The notes beneath the pieces are model-generated. The model was not told the origin of the DNA. It was given only the letters and a program-made list of their open reading frames with translations, and made no database searches. Positions 6,359 to 12,365 of a stretch of 13,138 nt of DNA are shown here, one piece after another. The position numbers and the translations under genes are program-made. Each line of letters starts with the position of its first letter. Positions within the stretch are counted from its first letter, which is position 1. This DNA comes from Chloroflexota bacterium. Its GTDB lineage: Bacteria > Chloroflexota > Dehalococcoidia > GIF9 > UBA5620. The DNA lies in NCBI GenBank assembly GCA_026389735.1, contig JAPLHH010000108.1:1-13138 (forward strand), read 5' to 3'.

Positions 6359-7525
6359 ATGATTCTAGAACTCAATGAAGCGCAAAAAATACTCCAGAAG
6401 AATGCCCGTGACTTCATGGAACGAGAAATAATCCCCATTGCCGATGAATATGACCGCAAATATCACCCCCTGCCCAAAGACGTAGCTCTAGACCTGCTAA
6501 AGAAGCTAGTCTCTCTCGGCTATGTAGGCTCAACTTTGCCTCCAGAGTATGGCGGTCAAGGCCTGGATCTCATCTCATACGCTGTCCTCGGCGAGGAACT
6601 CGCCCGCGCTTACCTCAGCTTAGGCATGATTGTGCTGATGCAGGACGGCGGTGTGCTGCCAATGATAGTCGCACATGGTACCCCTGAGCAAAAGGCAAAG
6701 TACATCCCAAAGATAATGTCGCTGGAAAAAATCACCTGCTTTTGCTTGACCGAGCCTGATGTCGGCTCTGGAGCCCGGGATTTAAAAACTTCAGCCGTAC
6801 TTGACGGAGACCATTATATACTCAACGGTACCAAAACATGGATAACCAACGGTGGCATCGCCGACCTGGCAGTCGTCTTCGCCTCCACCGACCGAAGCAA
6901 AGGAGCTAGAGGTATTTCCTGCCTGCTTGTCGATAAGGCTGAGTCGCCATTTACTACCAGGGAGCTGCCCAAATTGGGCTGCCGCTCTTGCCCCACTTCA
7001 GAACTGAATTTCGAGGATTGCCGCGTGCCCCGGAGTAACCTGATTGGCACCCCGGGCAGTGCCTACCTATTGGCGCTCGCCGAGCTAGCTAAACTTCGAG
7101 TCGCCGTTGGAGTTGGCGCGCTAGGTTTAGCTCAGGCCTCAATCGATGCTGCCGTCAAATACGCCCAGGAGCGAAAACAATTCGGTCGTCCTATCGGCAG
7201 CTTTCAGCTCATTCAGGAAATGATTGCTGACATGGCCATCATGACCGATGCCGCCCGCTTTCTCTGCTACCGAGCTTTATACCTTATAGACAAAGGCCAA
7301 ATTCCCTTCAAAGAAGCCTCTATGGCAAAAGCTTACAGCACCGAAATGGCTGTTACGGTAACCTCCAAAGCTATCCAGGTACATGGCGCCTACGGCATCT
7401 CCGAGGAATACCCTGTTGAGCGCTATTTCCGTGATGCCCGCACTCTTACTTTCCCCGATGGCGCCACACAAATTCAAAAACTAGTCATCGGCCGTGAGAT
7501 GCTTGGCATATCAGCCTTCGTCTAG
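6359..7525 (+). CDS. Acyl-CoA dehydrogenase, 388 aa
   Basis: A full-length FAD-dependent acyl-CoA dehydrogenase, which oxidises acyl-CoA to enoyl-CoA and passes electrons to an electron-transfer flavoprotein. Domains: an N-terminal helical domain (about 1-120); a middle beta domain with the FAD signature CLTEPDVGSG (129-138) and GTKTWITNG (157-165); a C-terminal helical domain with ERKQFGRPIGSFQLIQ (271-286), VHGAYGISEEYPVERYFRDAR (341-361) and the FAD/substrate loop TFPDGATQIQKLVIGRE (364-380). The usual catalytic Glu of short- and medium-chain enzymes (YEGTSQIQ) aligns with Asp367 in PDGATQIQ. Asp96 in LMQDGG is a second acidic residue near the substrate side. This suggests a non-standard substrate, possibly cyclic or aromatic-derived acyl-CoA, but that is a guess. 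ATG 6359 has GGGGAG six bases upstream. No ETF or CoA-ligase gene is adjacent. Confidence 0.95.
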   Translation: MILELNEAQKILQKNARDFMEREIIPIADEYDRKYHPLPKDVALDLLKKLVSLGYVGSTLPPEYGGQGLDLISYAVLGEELARAYLSLGMIVLMQDGGVLPMIVAHGTPEQKAKYIPKIMSLEKITCFCLTEPDVGSGARDLKTSAVLDGDHYILNGTKTWITNGGIADLAVVFASTDRSKGARGISCLLVDKAESPFTTRELPKLGCRSCPTSELNFEDCRVPRSNLIGTPGSAYLLALAELAKLRVAVGVGALGLAQASIDAAVKYAQERKQFGRPIGSFQLIQEMIADMAIMTDAARFLCYRALYLIDKGQIPFKEASMAKAYSTEMAVTVTSKAIQVHGAYGISEEYPVERYFRDARTLTFPDGATQIQKLVIGREMLGISAFV

Positions 7526-7558
7526 GACGCTGCGCTTTCATCTGTCATTCCGAGCGAA

Positions 7559-7736
7559 ATGTAAAAATCAAATATTAAAATGCAAAATGACAAATCAAAA
7601 GTCAAAAGTAAGGGCAGACATTTAGGTCTGTTCGCCTCGAACAGGTCTTGCCCCGCGTTTCCTGACTCCAAATAGCAAAAGACAATTTTTGCTTTTTTAC
7701 CTGTCATTTTAACTTTTGACTTTTAGCTTTTGACAT
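7559..7736. repeat. 178-bp MITE-like element with ATGT...ACAT ends and a hairpin core
   Basis: The left end is ATGTAAAAATCAAA. The reverse complement of the right end is ATGTCAAAAGCTAAAAG. Both arms share AAAATGACA and AAAAGTCAAAAGT, though in different order. The core has a strong hairpin at about 7612-7655: GGGCA and CTGTTCG pair with CGAACAG and TGCCC around a CCT loop. It has no coding capacity. The flanks on either side look like two halves of a TGTCATTCNGAGCGAAG-type repeat, which suggests insertion into that repeat. Confidence 0.5.
7613..7655. repeat. Hairpin in the core of the 7559-7736 element
   Basis: The inner stem CTGTTCG / CGAACAG flanks a CCT loop. The outer stem GGGCA / TGCCC brackets it, with an unpaired GACATTTA on the left side. 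It could act as a structured RNA or a weak terminator in either direction. No T-tract follows directly on the + strand. Confidence 0.5.
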
Positions 7737-7757
7737 GGCGAAGAGATTCATCCGTAC

Positions 7758-7826
7758 AGTTTTGAGTTTTGGGAATTTGAAATTGGTATTTATTTAGGAT
7801 TTAGATATTCGAATTCAGGATTTGAA
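7758..7826. repeat. T-rich repeat arm, same family as 6149-6272
   Basis: The segment has TTTATTTAGGATTTAGATATTCGAATTCAGG-like content in pieces shared with 6230-6272: TTTAGGATTT and the ATTCAGG end (7813-7819). Only one arm is evident, so this is probably a partial copy. Its AGGA end (7817-7820) sits at ribosome-binding distance from the coaE ATG. Confidence 0.45.
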
Positions 7827-7829
7827 CGT

Positions 7830-8420
7830 ATGTTGGTTATCGGCTTAACTGGCAACTTCGGCACTGGCAAGACCTCAGTATCTCAAATGCTGGCTGAGCT
7901 TGGTGCCGTCGTAATCGATGCCGATAAGTTAGGTCACGATCTTCTCCAACCCGATACCGAGACCTATAGAGAAATATTGGCAGCTTTCGGCAAATCTATA
8001 CTGAAGCCCAACGGGAAAATAGACCGCAACAAGCTAGGCAAACTAGCCTTCGCTGATGCCGCGTCCCTAAACCGACTTAACCAGATAATGCACCCCAAGA
8101 TGTACGAATTTGCCAAGAGGAAAATAGAGGAATATCTCAAGACAGATACTAAAATCGTGGTCCTCGAAGCTGCTCTGCTCATCGAAGCCGGCTGGACGCC
8201 GCTCGTAGACCAGGTCTGGATTACCGTAGCGCCAGAAGCCATAATAGTAAGACGGCTGAAAAGCGGAAGGGAACTCAATGAAGACCAGGTTCTAGCTCGT
8301 CTCAGCACTCAAATGCCATCGGAAGAGAAGGCGAAGCAGGCTGATGTGGTCATCGACACCGATTGCTCCCTCGATGAGCTCAGAACAAGAGTAACTGAGC
8401 TATGGCACAACCTAATGTAA
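7830..8420 (+). CDS. coaE: Dephospho-CoA kinase, 196 aa
   Basis: Catalyses the last step of coenzyme A synthesis, the ATP-dependent 3'-phosphorylation of dephospho-CoA in the cytoplasm. It is a P-loop kinase with Walker A GNFGTGKTS (8-16) and the CoaE-specific VVIDADKLGH (27-36), which holds the catalytic-base Asp. Further conserved blocks are KIDRNKLGKLAF (63-74), IMHPKM (86-91), VVLEAALLIEAG (110-121) and the lid/adenine region with RLSTQMPSEEKAKQADVVIDT (157-177). The length is normal (about 195-205 aa). The start is ATG 7830. The only Shine-Dalgarno candidate is AGGA at 7817-7820, nine bases away, which belongs to a repeat. It stands downstream of an acyl-CoA dehydrogenase but is separated by 304 bp, so co-transcription is uncertain. 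It converges on the nucleotidyltransferase gene after 48 bp. Confidence 0.96.
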   Translation: MLVIGLTGNFGTGKTSVSQMLAELGAVVIDADKLGHDLLQPDTETYREILAAFGKSILKPNGKIDRNKLGKLAFADAASLNRLNQIMHPKMYEFAKRKIEEYLKTDTKIVVLEAALLIEAGWTPLVDQVWITVAPEAIIVRRLKSGRELNEDQVLARLSTQMPSEEKAKQADVVIDTDCSLDELRTRVTELWHNLM

Positions 8421-8468
8421 GGAAATTCACTTAAACTAGCCGTTCTCAAATATTTCAGAGCCGGTTTG

Positions 8469-9161
8469 TTAGAGTGACTGATAGACATCGATGCTGCCGA
8501 TATCAAACCACAGCTCGCTGAAGGTGTATGCATGGACTTCGTCTGTTTCTATCAGGTAAGCGATGAAGTTGCCTAGATTGTCTCTCTTGCCCTGAGCACA
8601 GCATTGAAACAAGAGCGGAAATATCCGAGGTGGGAGAATGTAGCAGGCGATGGCGATGAGGCTCGATTTAGGCTGTGCCGGCTTCTCCTCAAATCCAGTT
8701 ATCTTGTGCCCATCTAACTGGACAACGCCATATTGGCTGGCTTTACTTTTGTCGCCGATATCATAAACAGCTACCAGGGTGTTTTTGCCATTGTAAGCAG
8801 CGATGAACTGGCGCAGGTCAAGCTCGAAGTAGTTGTCGCTGGCAATGACCAATAAATCATCATTTATGTTTTTGGCTCTAATCCAGTAATCCAGTGAGCC
8901 TACAGCGCCAAATGCTTGCTCCTCGGTGAAGACCGGCTCGACACACAGGGTAACTGCCCTGCCTATAGTATCCTGCCAGCGGCGAAAATCAGCTTCGAAC
9001 TTTTTATTAATGTTAACCAGGATATCTATATCCTGCGGAATCCAGCCCACAATGTGGCTTATTGATGCTTTGCCTTTGTACTCGAGCAGCGCTTTCGCTT
9101 TTGTGGTAGTCAGCGGATAAAGCCTCGTCCCGAAGCCGCTAGCCAGTATCAAACTTTTCAT
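8469..9161 (-). CDS. Sugar-nucleotide (NDP-sugar) pyrophosphorylase-like nucleotidyltransferase, 230 aa
   Basis: Transfers a nucleotidyl group from an NTP to a sugar-1-phosphate. The N-terminal signature LILASGFGTRLYPLT (4-18) is the NTP-binding loop. The conserved Lys after it is in KAKALL (21-26), where the usual Pro-Lys is Ala-Lys. SDNYFEL (108-114) carries the metal-binding Asp109. SQYGVV (142-147), GFEEKP (156-161) and WFDIGSIDVY (218-227) are the sugar-binding and second-metal blocks. It lacks a left-handed beta-helix acetyltransferase domain. The size fits the short single-domain group (RmlA/MurU-like core). The sugar cannot be told from sequence. ATG 9161 is 22 bp after the glycosyltransferase stop with AAGG upstream, and it is last in the plsY-like/GT2 set. 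The C-terminus ends right after the DIGSIDVY motif, which is shorter than RmlA. Confidence 0.88.
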   Translation of the reverse strand: MKSLILASGFGTRLYPLTTTKAKALLEYKGKASISHIVGWIPQDIDILVNINKKFEADFRRWQDTIGRAVTLCVEPVFTEEQAFGAVGSLDYWIRAKNINDDLLVIASDNYFELDLRQFIAAYNGKNTLVAVYDIGDKSKASQYGVVQLDGHKITGFEEKPAQPKSSLIAIACYILPPRIFPLLFQCCAQGKRDNLGNFIAYLIETDEVHAYTFSELWFDIGSIDVYQSL

Positions 9162-9183
9162 TTAGCTGAGCTTACCTTGATTC

Positions 9184-10332
9184 TTACTTGACTCCTGACG
9201 TCTCGCCGTACAGTCGATCCTTCCAGCGGACACCCAGACCAACCACTTCCCGCCAACCGCCATAAAGACCAGCCGCAAAAAGGAAGGAAAAAGCGAGCGG
9301 ATGCAAGAAAGTCGAAAAGAGTGATTGTCTAAAATGATGGTCCACCAGCCAGCGCATAAATATAATCATGGCCGTTTGGAAAGCGACAATGAATCGCCAA
9401 TCGGTAGGAGCCGCCGTTGACAAATAGCCATTCCACAGCCAGTAGAACGGAGCCAGACAGAAAACAAAGCCAGCAGCTAACAGCCCAACCAACGCTGCCG
9501 GGGATAACGCTGCCACTGAATATATCCACTTGACAAACCCCTCCCAAATCGCCCCCACATCTCGGTACATGCGACAATAGAACACTGTCGATAAATCAAT
9601 AGCGATATGCCGACCACCATGTCGAACTGTCTCAACCCCTAGCCACACGTCCTCCAGTATTTTATCTTTTACTGCCATATGTCCGCCGATCCGCCAGTAA
9701 TCTTCCCTGGGGAAGAGGAGAAATTGACCGATAGCCAGCGATGGTCTCGGCGCTCCGGAGCGATGCATCCACCACAACGGCAGCCAGCTCATGATAACAA
9801 AGTACATTAACGGCATTGCGATCTTCTCAGGAAGAGACTCAGCCATCTGACGAGGAAAACCAGAGAGCAGGGAAGTCTTAAGCTCCAGAGCCAGAGCCAG
9901 CGTGCTGCGCAGCATGTGGGGCGCATGTGTGGTATCGGCATCAACAAATAGCAGCCAGGAACCTCTGGCCTTCTCAGCAAGCTGGTAGCAGGCGAAAGGC
10001 TTGCCCGCCCAGCCTTCAGCAAGCGGTTCACCTTTTATCAGCCTGATGCGCTCGTCCTTAGCTGCCATCCCCTCCACAAGCTCAGCCGTGCTGTCTGTGG
10101 AGTTATCGTCCAACACCAGAACCTCGAAGTTGGGGTAGTCCTGTTTCTGCAAGGACGACAAGCAGGTTTCTATGTTTTCCTCTTCGTTCCTGGCAGGAAT
10201 AAGTACCGAAATAAGAGGCGCTGGTTCGGCTATCTTGCTATTAATATCCGGTCTCCTGAGCGATCTCAAATTAAGGATGAGATTAGCCGCAAAGACAACC
10301 AGCAAGACAGCAACTATTATCTGATAAAGCAT
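9184..10332 (-). CDS. Membrane-anchored family 2 glycosyltransferase (CrtQ/HpnB-like), 382 aa
   Basis: The N-terminal hydrophobic segment (about 3-21) anchors the protein. The GT-A catalytic domain follows: ISVLIPARNEEENI (41-54), VLDDNSTDST (73-82), GWAGKPFACYQLAE (107-120, typical of CrtQ/HpnB-like enzymes), DAD (131-133) as the metal/nucleotide motif, and an ED pair in KILEDVWLG (224-232) as the likely catalytic base. Three or more hydrophobic segments follow (about 277-301, 313-330 and 343-358). The processive QxxRW motif is absent, so it probably adds single sugars, likely to a lipid acceptor. CrtQ- and HpnB-like members act in carotenoid or hopanoid glycosylation, but no terpenoid genes are visible here. 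ATG 10332 lies 13 bp after the plsY-like stop with AGGA upstream. Confidence 0.87.
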   Translation of the reverse strand: MLYQIIVAVLLVVFAANLILNLRSLRRPDINSKIAEPAPLISVLIPARNEEENIETCLSSLQKQDYPNFEVLVLDDNSTDSTAELVEGMAAKDERIRLIKGEPLAEGWAGKPFACYQLAEKARGSWLLFVDADTTHAPHMLRSTLALALELKTSLLSGFPRQMAESLPEKIAMPLMYFVIMSWLPLWWMHRSGAPRPSLAIGQFLLFPREDYWRIGGHMAVKDKILEDVWLGVETVRHGGRHIAIDLSTVFYCRMYRDVGAIWEGFVKWIYSVAALSPAALVGLLAAGFVFCLAPFYWLWNGYLSTAAPTDWRFIVAFQTAMIIFMRWLVDHHFRQSLFSTFLHPLAFSFLFAAGLYGGWREVVGLGVRWKDRLYGETSGVK

Positions 10333-10345
10333 TCTCTCAATCCTG

Positions 10346-10981
10346 CTAGTGGCGGCTTAAGTGCGCCGTTTTTCTAGCTTGAATCCAGGTGATAAGTCTC
10401 CCTTTAAGTCTTGGCCTAGTTTTCAGGTCATCAAAGTGTTTTACCGCCAGTATTGCTATCACACATAGCATAAACAGCGGTTCTAATGATACTCCTTTTT
10501 CAACCACCAAGTAAATCAATGTGGCCGTTGTGGCGAACATCACCCGCCAAGCATCAACACCTATTAAGAGGAACCCCAATATCATGAAGATAACAACTGA
10601 AATAAACATCTCATGTTGCGGTAGCGCTAGCAGGACACCACCCATCACTGCCAGTGCCTTGCCTCCATTGAACCGCAGTATCGGGGTGAAAGCGTGACCC
10701 AGAATGGCGCTCAGTCCTACCGCCATCACCATCACTTCAGGCAGTCCAAAGTAATAATGTGCCAGGGCTACAAAAGGAACGCCTTTCCCTATATCCAGAA
10801 ACACAGCAAAGACAAACGCCTTGCGGCCTCCAGCCCGCAGAACATTAAATGCCCCCGGATTGCCGTCTGCATAATTTCTTATGTCCTTATCTAGTAGCCA
10901 CTTCCCAATCCACAACGAAAAAGGACAGGCACCAAGCCAAAAAGCGGCCACAATAAGCAATACAAAATAAAATATCTCCAC
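10346..10981 (-). CDS. PlsY-like glycerol-3-phosphate acyltransferase, divergent, 211 aa
   Basis: PlsY makes lysophosphatidate from acyl-phosphate and glycerol-3-phosphate in the membrane. This protein has the same length and about five hydrophobic segments (5-25, 54-75, 82-100, 110-140 and 148-180). Motif 1 appears as ADGNPGAFNVLRAGG (38-52) in place of the usual GSGNxGATNxLR, so the essential Ser is replaced by Asp39 while Arg49 remains. Motif 2, the phosphate-binding loop, is well kept (GHAFTPILRFNGGKALA, 95-111). Motif 3 keeps His182, but the expected Asn is Asp and the GTE glutamate is missing. It may be a paralogue with changed substrate or a reduced enzyme, and I call it PlsY-like and not plsY. 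The start is GTG 10981, with a GGGGG run about 11 bases upstream. It heads the GT2/nucleotidyltransferase operon. Confidence 0.82.
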   Translation of the reverse strand: MEIFYFVLLIVAAFWLGACPFSLWIGKWLLDKDIRNYADGNPGAFNVLRAGGRKAFVFAVFLDIGKGVPFVALAHYYFGLPEVMVMAVGLSAILGHAFTPILRFNGGKALAVMGGVLLALPQHEMFISVVIFMILGFLLIGVDAWRVMFATTATLIYLVVEKGVSLEPLFMLCVIAILAVKHFDDLKTRPRLKGRLITWIQARKTAHLSRH

Positions 10982-11014
10982 TCTACAGATGCCCCCTAGC
11001 TAAATACGTGGATC

Positions 11015-11035
11015 TTACCTCGTATTACAAGGTAA
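11015..11035 (-). promoter_or_regulatory. Operator-like palindrome at the plsY-like start site
   Basis: On the minus strand TTACCT (11030-11035) and AGGTAA (11015-11020) are exact inverted repeats with a 9-bp spacer (centre to centre about 15 bp, roughly 1.5 helical turns). They abut the -10 box at 11036-11041 and cover the expected transcription start. This is a typical repressor position. No regulator gene is in view. A 6-bp RNA hairpin in the leader is the alternative. Confidence 0.4.
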
Positions 11036-11064
11036 AGCATAACCCATAGCCCCTTTTCTGTCAA
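11036..11064 (-). promoter_or_regulatory. Sigma70-like promoter of the plsY-like/GT2/nucleotidyltransferase operon
   Basis: A perfect TTGACA (11059-11064 on the minus strand) is followed, after exactly 17 bp, by TATGCT (11036-11041, 4 of 6). The predicted start near 11029 leaves a leader of about 48 nt before GTG 10981. It is the best -35 with good spacing that I found in the window. Confidence 0.6.
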
Positions 11065-11072
11065 TAGGGCTA
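11047..11072. terminator. Weak hairpin downstream of the Fe-S gene
   Basis: TAGCCC (11047-11052) and GGGCTA (11067-11072) can pair around a 14-nt loop, 30 bp after the Fe-S gene stop. No T-run follows on the minus strand, and the hairpin overlaps the plsY-like -35 region. It is only a possible terminator, or chance. Confidence 0.25.
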
Positions 11073-11101
11073 ATTCCAGATTCTGCATACACAACTCGTT
11101 G

Positions 11102-12022
11102 TTACCGCCGGTTCTCGCTTCGGGTTTTGGGCGGTATCATGGCTTCGCAAGGCACCTTTGTCTGACACAGTCCGCAGCCCAGGTAGCGACCAATATAACC
11201 TTCTTCTCTTCCCAATTCCTTGAGTATTTCTTTTTGTTTGGTAAAAAGGAACTCCTGGCATTTGTTCTTGTCATGCCCCTGCTCACTGATGGCGCCAGCA
11301 GGACATCGCTCGATACAACGCCGACATGACCCATCCCAATAATAGAGACAGTTGGCTAAATGGTCTTTGTAGGCTCTAGGGCTTGGTGGGATTTTCACAT
11401 CGGTCACCACGCTACCGCAGCGCATGGCAATCCCTCTAGGAGTAATGAAGCCATCGCTGAGGCTGAAAGTCCCCAGTCCAGAAGCGTAGGCAATGTGCCT
11501 CTGTGACCAGTTAGATGCCAGGCCGCTGGGCAAATTCTTCAATCTATAGAAACCCGCCAACTCCGGGGCAACAGCCTGACAGCCTAAACTTTCCAGCAGG
11601 GATACTACGTAACGTGACAATTCGTTGACGAAGTCCTGACCGTGCCAGCGCGTATGATTCCACCTTCGAGAGGTGACCACGGTTTCCTTGCGCAAGCTGA
11701 GTCGCGTTTTGTAGACAACCGGCAAGACAAAAGAGATTACGCTCACGACTGATGGGTGTCGTTGCCCGCTCCCCTTGGACTCAAAGTGTTTCTCCAGAGC
11801 CTCTCGTGGAGTAAGGTGGAAATCGCCTATTATCGCTTTGTATTCCTGAAAGACAGCGTCATCCCCATCAGCAAAACCAACCAGTGGCTCATCGAAAACA
11901 TGGCCGCCATCGAAGGCTTGAAAGCGGTTGCCCGGGCTTGCAGCCGCATATTCTTTAATCGCCTCCTCGAGAAACGCAGCCGGGCTTGCCTCAAATAGTT
12001 CTTGATTTAAGCTACCCGCCAC
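11102..12022 (-). CDS. 4Fe-4S protein related to epoxyqueuosine reductase/reductive dehalogenase (QueG/RdhA-like), 306 aa
   Basis: The C-terminal third carries two cysteine groups: CRRCIERCPAGAI (Cys233, 236, 240) and CGLCQTKVPCEAMIP (Cys283, 286, 292), with Cys255 between. The first is a normal ferredoxin-like motif. The second is CxxC then five residues then Cys, instead of the usual CxxCxxxC or QueG CxxCxxVCP. The region HIAYASGLGTFSLSDGFITPRG (176-197) and SVVTDVKI (204-211) matches the stretch that in QueG and RdhA contacts the cobamide. The N-terminal GFADGDDAVFQEYKAIIG block is not part of QueG that I recognise. There is no Tat or other signal, so it is cytoplasmic. It could be a redox partner or a distant corrinoid enzyme, and I do not call it queG. 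The GTG start at 12022 has GGAGG seven bases upstream and overlaps the preceding stop by 11 bp, so it is coupled. Confidence 0.75.
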   Translation of the reverse strand: MAGSLNQELFEASPAAFLEEAIKEYAAASPGNRFQAFDGGHVFDEPLVGFADGDDAVFQEYKAIIGDFHLTPREALEKHFESKGSGQRHPSVVSVISFVLPVVYKTRLSLRKETVVTSRRWNHTRWHGQDFVNELSRYVVSLLESLGCQAVAPELAGFYRLKNLPSGLASNWSQRHIAYASGLGTFSLSDGFITPRGIAMRCGSVVTDVKIPPSPRAYKDHLANCLYYWDGSCRRCIERCPAGAISEQGHDKNKCQEFLFTKQKEILKELGREEGYIGRYLGCGLCQTKVPCEAMIPPKTRSENRR

Positions 12023-12251
12023 TGAATAGCCTCCGCGGGTTTTCCACCATCATGGCGTTAATCCTGTCTTCACTGACTCCTGCTTCTTTCAAAGCGTCAA
12101 CACAAGCCCCGGCGGCTGCTTCCCGGTCGTACGGTGGAGCCAGCGCATCACATTCCCAACCCAGATAACCAAAAGTCAGATGCTCGTGAATCAGGGGCTG
12201 GCCCAGTTCATCTGCGGAAATCTGGCCGAGCACAGTATTAACCTTGGCCAT
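12012..12251 (-). pseudogene. Phosphotriesterase-family remnant: N- and C-termini joined by an internal deletion, 79 aa
   Basis: Family members are TIM-barrel metallohydrolases, usually around 310-360 aa. The first 57 residues look like a normal N-terminus: VNTVLGQISADELGQPLIHEHL (4-25) with the metal-binding HEH (His22, His24), then GWECDALAPPYDREAA (31-46). The last 22 residues (GVSEDRINAMMVENPRRLF) look like the family's C-terminal helix (GVSEEQIDKILVxNPRRLF). The barrel between them, with the other metal ligands, is absent. The join falls in ALKEAGV (53-59), a string both ends of the family can carry, so a slip between short repeats could explain the loss. The frame is kept and AAGGAG still precedes ATG 12251. 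It cannot be an active hydrolase. It might survive as the leader that couples translation to the Fe-S gene. An assembly collapse is the other explanation. Confidence 0.7.
12030..12034 (-). promoter_or_regulatory. Ribosome-binding site that fixes the Fe-S gene GTG start
   Basis: GGAGG on the minus strand lies inside the 3' end of the phosphotriesterase remnant, seven bases before GTG 12022. It supports the GTG and a stop-start overlap type of coupling. Confidence 0.75.
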
Positions 12252-12316
12252 GATACTCCTTACGTCTTCTTTCGTTTGGCTTGAAGTAGTTGTAAGGCTA
12301 AAGCCTGCTCACTGGC

Positions 12317-12332
12317 CGACCTTAAAAGGTCG
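12317..12332. repeat. Short palindrome CGACCTT-AA-AAGGTCG after dnaN
   Basis: Seven-base exact inverted repeats are separated by two bases. On the minus strand it follows a second small hairpin (GCCAG 12357-12361 / CTGGC 12344-12348), just after the dnaN stop at 12366. No T-run follows, so a rho-independent terminator is not supported. It could be a protein site or an RNA hairpin between dnaN and the remnant gene. Confidence 0.4.
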
Positions 12333-12365
12333 CAGCTACATTCGCCAGGATAATGGCTGGCTTGC

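Larger units (their letters stand above)
7526..7829. other. Repeat-filled intergenic gap between acyl-CoA dehydrogenase and coaE
   Basis: These 304 bp hold no credible gene. A 61-codon open frame on the minus strand (7522-7707) only translates repeat DNA. The contents are a TGTCATTCCGAGCGAA repeat half (7543-7558), an apparently inserted 178-bp element with A-rich inverted arms and a hairpin core (7559-7736), the other repeat half GGCGAAGAGATTC (7737-7749), and a T-rich repeat arm (7758-7826) reaching the coaE ribosome-binding site. No clear T-run terminator follows the dehydrogenase gene. Confidence 0.7.

Noticed and set aside
7522..7707. A 61-codon minus-strand open frame in the 7526-7829 gap
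   Set aside because: It lies almost wholly in repeat and hairpin DNA, reads over A/T-rich arms, has no ribosome-binding site that I can see, and matches no family.
8421..8468. Terminator between the convergent coaE and nucleotidyltransferase genes
   Set aside because: Only short imperfect pairings (CTC/GAG around AAATATTT) and no T-run on either strand.
7830..9161. CRISPR, tRNA, rRNA or transposase content in this part or elsewhere in the window
   Set aside because: No regularly spaced direct repeats, no tRNA-like cloverleaf, no rRNA conserved stretch and no transposase or integrase motif was seen on either strand.
12260..12365. Open minus-strand frame continuing past dnaN, ending SEQALALQLLQAKRKKT
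   Set aside because: The tail looks protein-like, but the frame is mostly a shadow of dnaN. I see no start or ribosome-binding site in the free part and recognise no family. It might be the tail of a decayed gene, but support is too weak.
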